DNA of 6,142 bases from CALRGE01 sp964365765. Lineage in GTDB: Bacteria > Patescibacteriota > Gracilibacteria > UBA1369 > 2-02-FULL-48-14. The stretch is from positions 1-6,142 of the forward strand of contig CAYIRB010000064.1 in assembly GCA_964365765.1 (NCBI GenBank), read 5' to 3'. Below are positions 5,210-6,142 of this stretch, one piece after another (position 1 is the stretch's first letter; every line of letters begins with the position of its first letter). Position numbers and translations under genes: made by a program. The notes under the pieces were generated by a model. The model saw only the letters and a list, made by a program, of their open reading frames with translations. It was not told the DNA's origin and searched no databases.

Positions 5210-6142
5210 ATGATTATCGCGACGCTCAAGGAAATAAAAAATAATGAGAACCGAGTCGGGTTGACGCCTTACGGAGCCGCCGAACTGGTAAAAGCGGGCC
5301 ATCGCTTGATTGTCCAGCAGACCGCCGGAATCGGAAGCGGATTTTCGGACACGGAATACAAGGAGGCGGGCGCGGAAATTATGAAGAACCCCGAAGACAT
5401 CGTGAAAGTCGCGGAAATATTGGTGAAGGTTAAAGAGCCGCTTCCATCCGAATACAATTTGCTTGAGCAGTTCGCGGGCAAGACCCTTTTCACTTATTTG
5501 CATCTTTCCGGAGTCGATAAAAGACTTACCAAAGTTTTGACCAACAACAATATCACCGCAATCGCTTACGAGACCGTGCAGGATGAGAGAGGTTTATTGC
5601 CGCTACTTGCTCCAATGAGTGAAATCGCGGGAGTATTGGCCGTTCAATACGGCGCGGAATACCTTCAGAAAAAGTACGGAGGACGCGGAGTTACTTTGGG
5701 AAGAATCACGGGAACAAACAGCGCGCATGTGGTTGTAATGGGCGGTGGATTTGTGGGAATGACGGCGGCAAAGACCGCGGCGGGAATGGGTTCTCTCGTT
5801 AAACTTTTCGACATCAGCCAAGCCCGTGTTGATACTTTGAACAAAGAAGTAAAAGAATACCTCGGCCCGACTTTGGGCAAGAATTTTGAGGCGATAGTGC
5901 CAAAAGGTGAAAATCTCAATGACGCTTTGAAAGAAGCAAACCTTTTGGTTGGAGCGGTTTTGGTCGCCGGAGCAAAGGCGCCGGAAGTTGTGACTGAAGA
6001 ACAGATCAAAATGATGAAAGAAGGTTCCGTGGTTGTGGACGTTTCAATCGACCAAGGCGGATGCATTTGGGGTTCGCGCGGCACAAGCCATTCAGAGCCG
6101 ACTTACGAAATCTACGGAAAAATCTACTGCTGTGTTCCAAAT
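5210..6142 (+). CDS. ald: Alanine dehydrogenase, 3' end cut by the window
   Basis: NAD-dependent interconversion of L-alanine with pyruvate and ammonia. The 311 codons visible run off the right edge; the family is about 370 residues, so some 60 are missing. The N-terminus, KEIKNNENRVGLTP (7-20), carries substrate-binding R15. K75 lies in VKVKEP (72-77), and the LHL motif gives H98, corresponding to M. tuberculosis H96. AYETVQ and LPLLAPMSE, seen around 115-135, separate Ald from the related transhydrogenase alpha subunit. The NAD-binding glycines are G178-G-G-F-V-G183. D281 in IDQGGC (280-285) is the catalytic aspartate. The last residues, YCCVPN, fit the YCVxNMP region. The start follows rpe by 19 nt (a CCCCTT repeat gap) without a Shine-Dalgarno but matches the canonical first residue of the family. 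It could link amino acid uptake by the operon's permease to pyruvate and ammonia or NADH balance; that link is inference. Confidence 0.94.
   Translation, partial: MIIATLKEIKNNENRVGLTPYGAAELVKAGHRLIVQQTAGIGSGFSDTEYKEAGAEIMKNPEDIVKVAEILVKVKEPLPSEYNLLEQFAGKTLFTYLHLSGVDKRLTKVLTNNNITAIAYETVQDERGLLPLLAPMSEIAGVLAVQYGAEYLQKKYGGRGVTLGRITGTNSAHVVVMGGGFVGMTAAKTAAGMGSLVKLFDISQARVDTLNKEVKEYLGPTLGKNFEAIVPKGENLNDALKEANLLVGAVLVAGAKAPEVVTEEQIKMMKEGSVVVDVSIDQGGCIWGSRGTSHSEPTYEIYGKIYCCVPN

Larger units (their letters stand above)
110..6142 (+). other. Probable single operon, permease to ald
   Basis: Eight same-strand genes follow each other with gaps of 9, 14, 14, 10 and 19 nt and three ATGA overlaps (1594-1597, 2798-2801, 4558-4561). 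Each overlap joins genes that plausibly work as a pair: pterin synthase with folK, the PP-like with the Pyr-like subunit, and rpiB with rpe. I see no hairpin followed by a T-run between any of them and no space for a conventional internal promoter between genes. Cotranscription from the 60-109 region is therefore likely, and the operon may continue past the right edge. Confidence 0.7.

Noticed and set aside
1..6142. tRNA, rRNA, CRISPR, insertion sequence, attachment site or riboswitch
   Set aside because: No repeat arrays, terminal inverted repeats, transposase motifs or tRNA-like cloverleaf were seen, and coding sequence fills nearly all the window.

Overview
The window is a compact bacterial segment with eight protein genes on the + strand (110 to the right edge, the last one cut off) and the first codons of a divergent gene on the left edge. 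Gaps between the + strand genes are 9 to 19 nt, three junctions are 4-nt ATGA overlaps, and no convincing terminator separates the genes, so one long transcript is likely. TGA, TAG and TAA all end genes, which fits the standard bacterial code and argues against lineages that read TGA as glycine. Only one start has a good Shine-Dalgarno. Shortened proteins, very tight packing, a split and eroded transketolase and mostly SD-less starts suggest a small-genome lineage such as Candidate Phyla Radiation/Patescibacteria. This is an inference with no 16S or marker gene behind it.

Layout: (1) 1-59, minus strand, the start of a divergent gene. (2) 60-109, a 50-bp divergent promoter region. (3) 110-1246, a short APC-family amino acid permease. 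(4) 1256-2034, a pterin pair: a COG0720 (QueD/PTPS) enzyme with a Cys-Glu active-site motif, overlapping folK. (5) 2049-3145, two overlapping genes that together resemble a split transketolase but have lost nearly all cofactor and catalytic signatures and the whole C-terminal domain. (6) 3160-5190, prs, rpiB and rpe, a pentose-phosphate to PRPP block. (7) 5210 to the end, alanine dehydrogenase, cut by the window edge.

How they may work together: Rpe and RpiB interconvert ribulose-5-P, xylulose-5-P and ribose-5-P, and Prs turns ribose-5-P into PRPP for nucleotide synthesis. The pterin enzyme and FolK make the pyrophosphorylated pterin precursor of folate, which nucleotide synthesis also needs. 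The permease and Ald could import and deaminate or form alanine and related amino acids.

The most interesting part is 2049-3145. The fold-level pattern of transketolase is clear, but the four PP-domain histidines, the GDG motif and the TGxLGxG loop are replaced or deleted, and the partner is a miniature Pyr domain of 115 residues ending where the Pyr domain should end. It looks like a conserved transketolase pseudoenzyme, or an enzyme with changed chemistry, kept inside a pentose-phosphate operon. Second is the CExxHGH motif of the pterin enzyme next to folK, which points to a bypass of dihydroneopterin aldolase (FolB).
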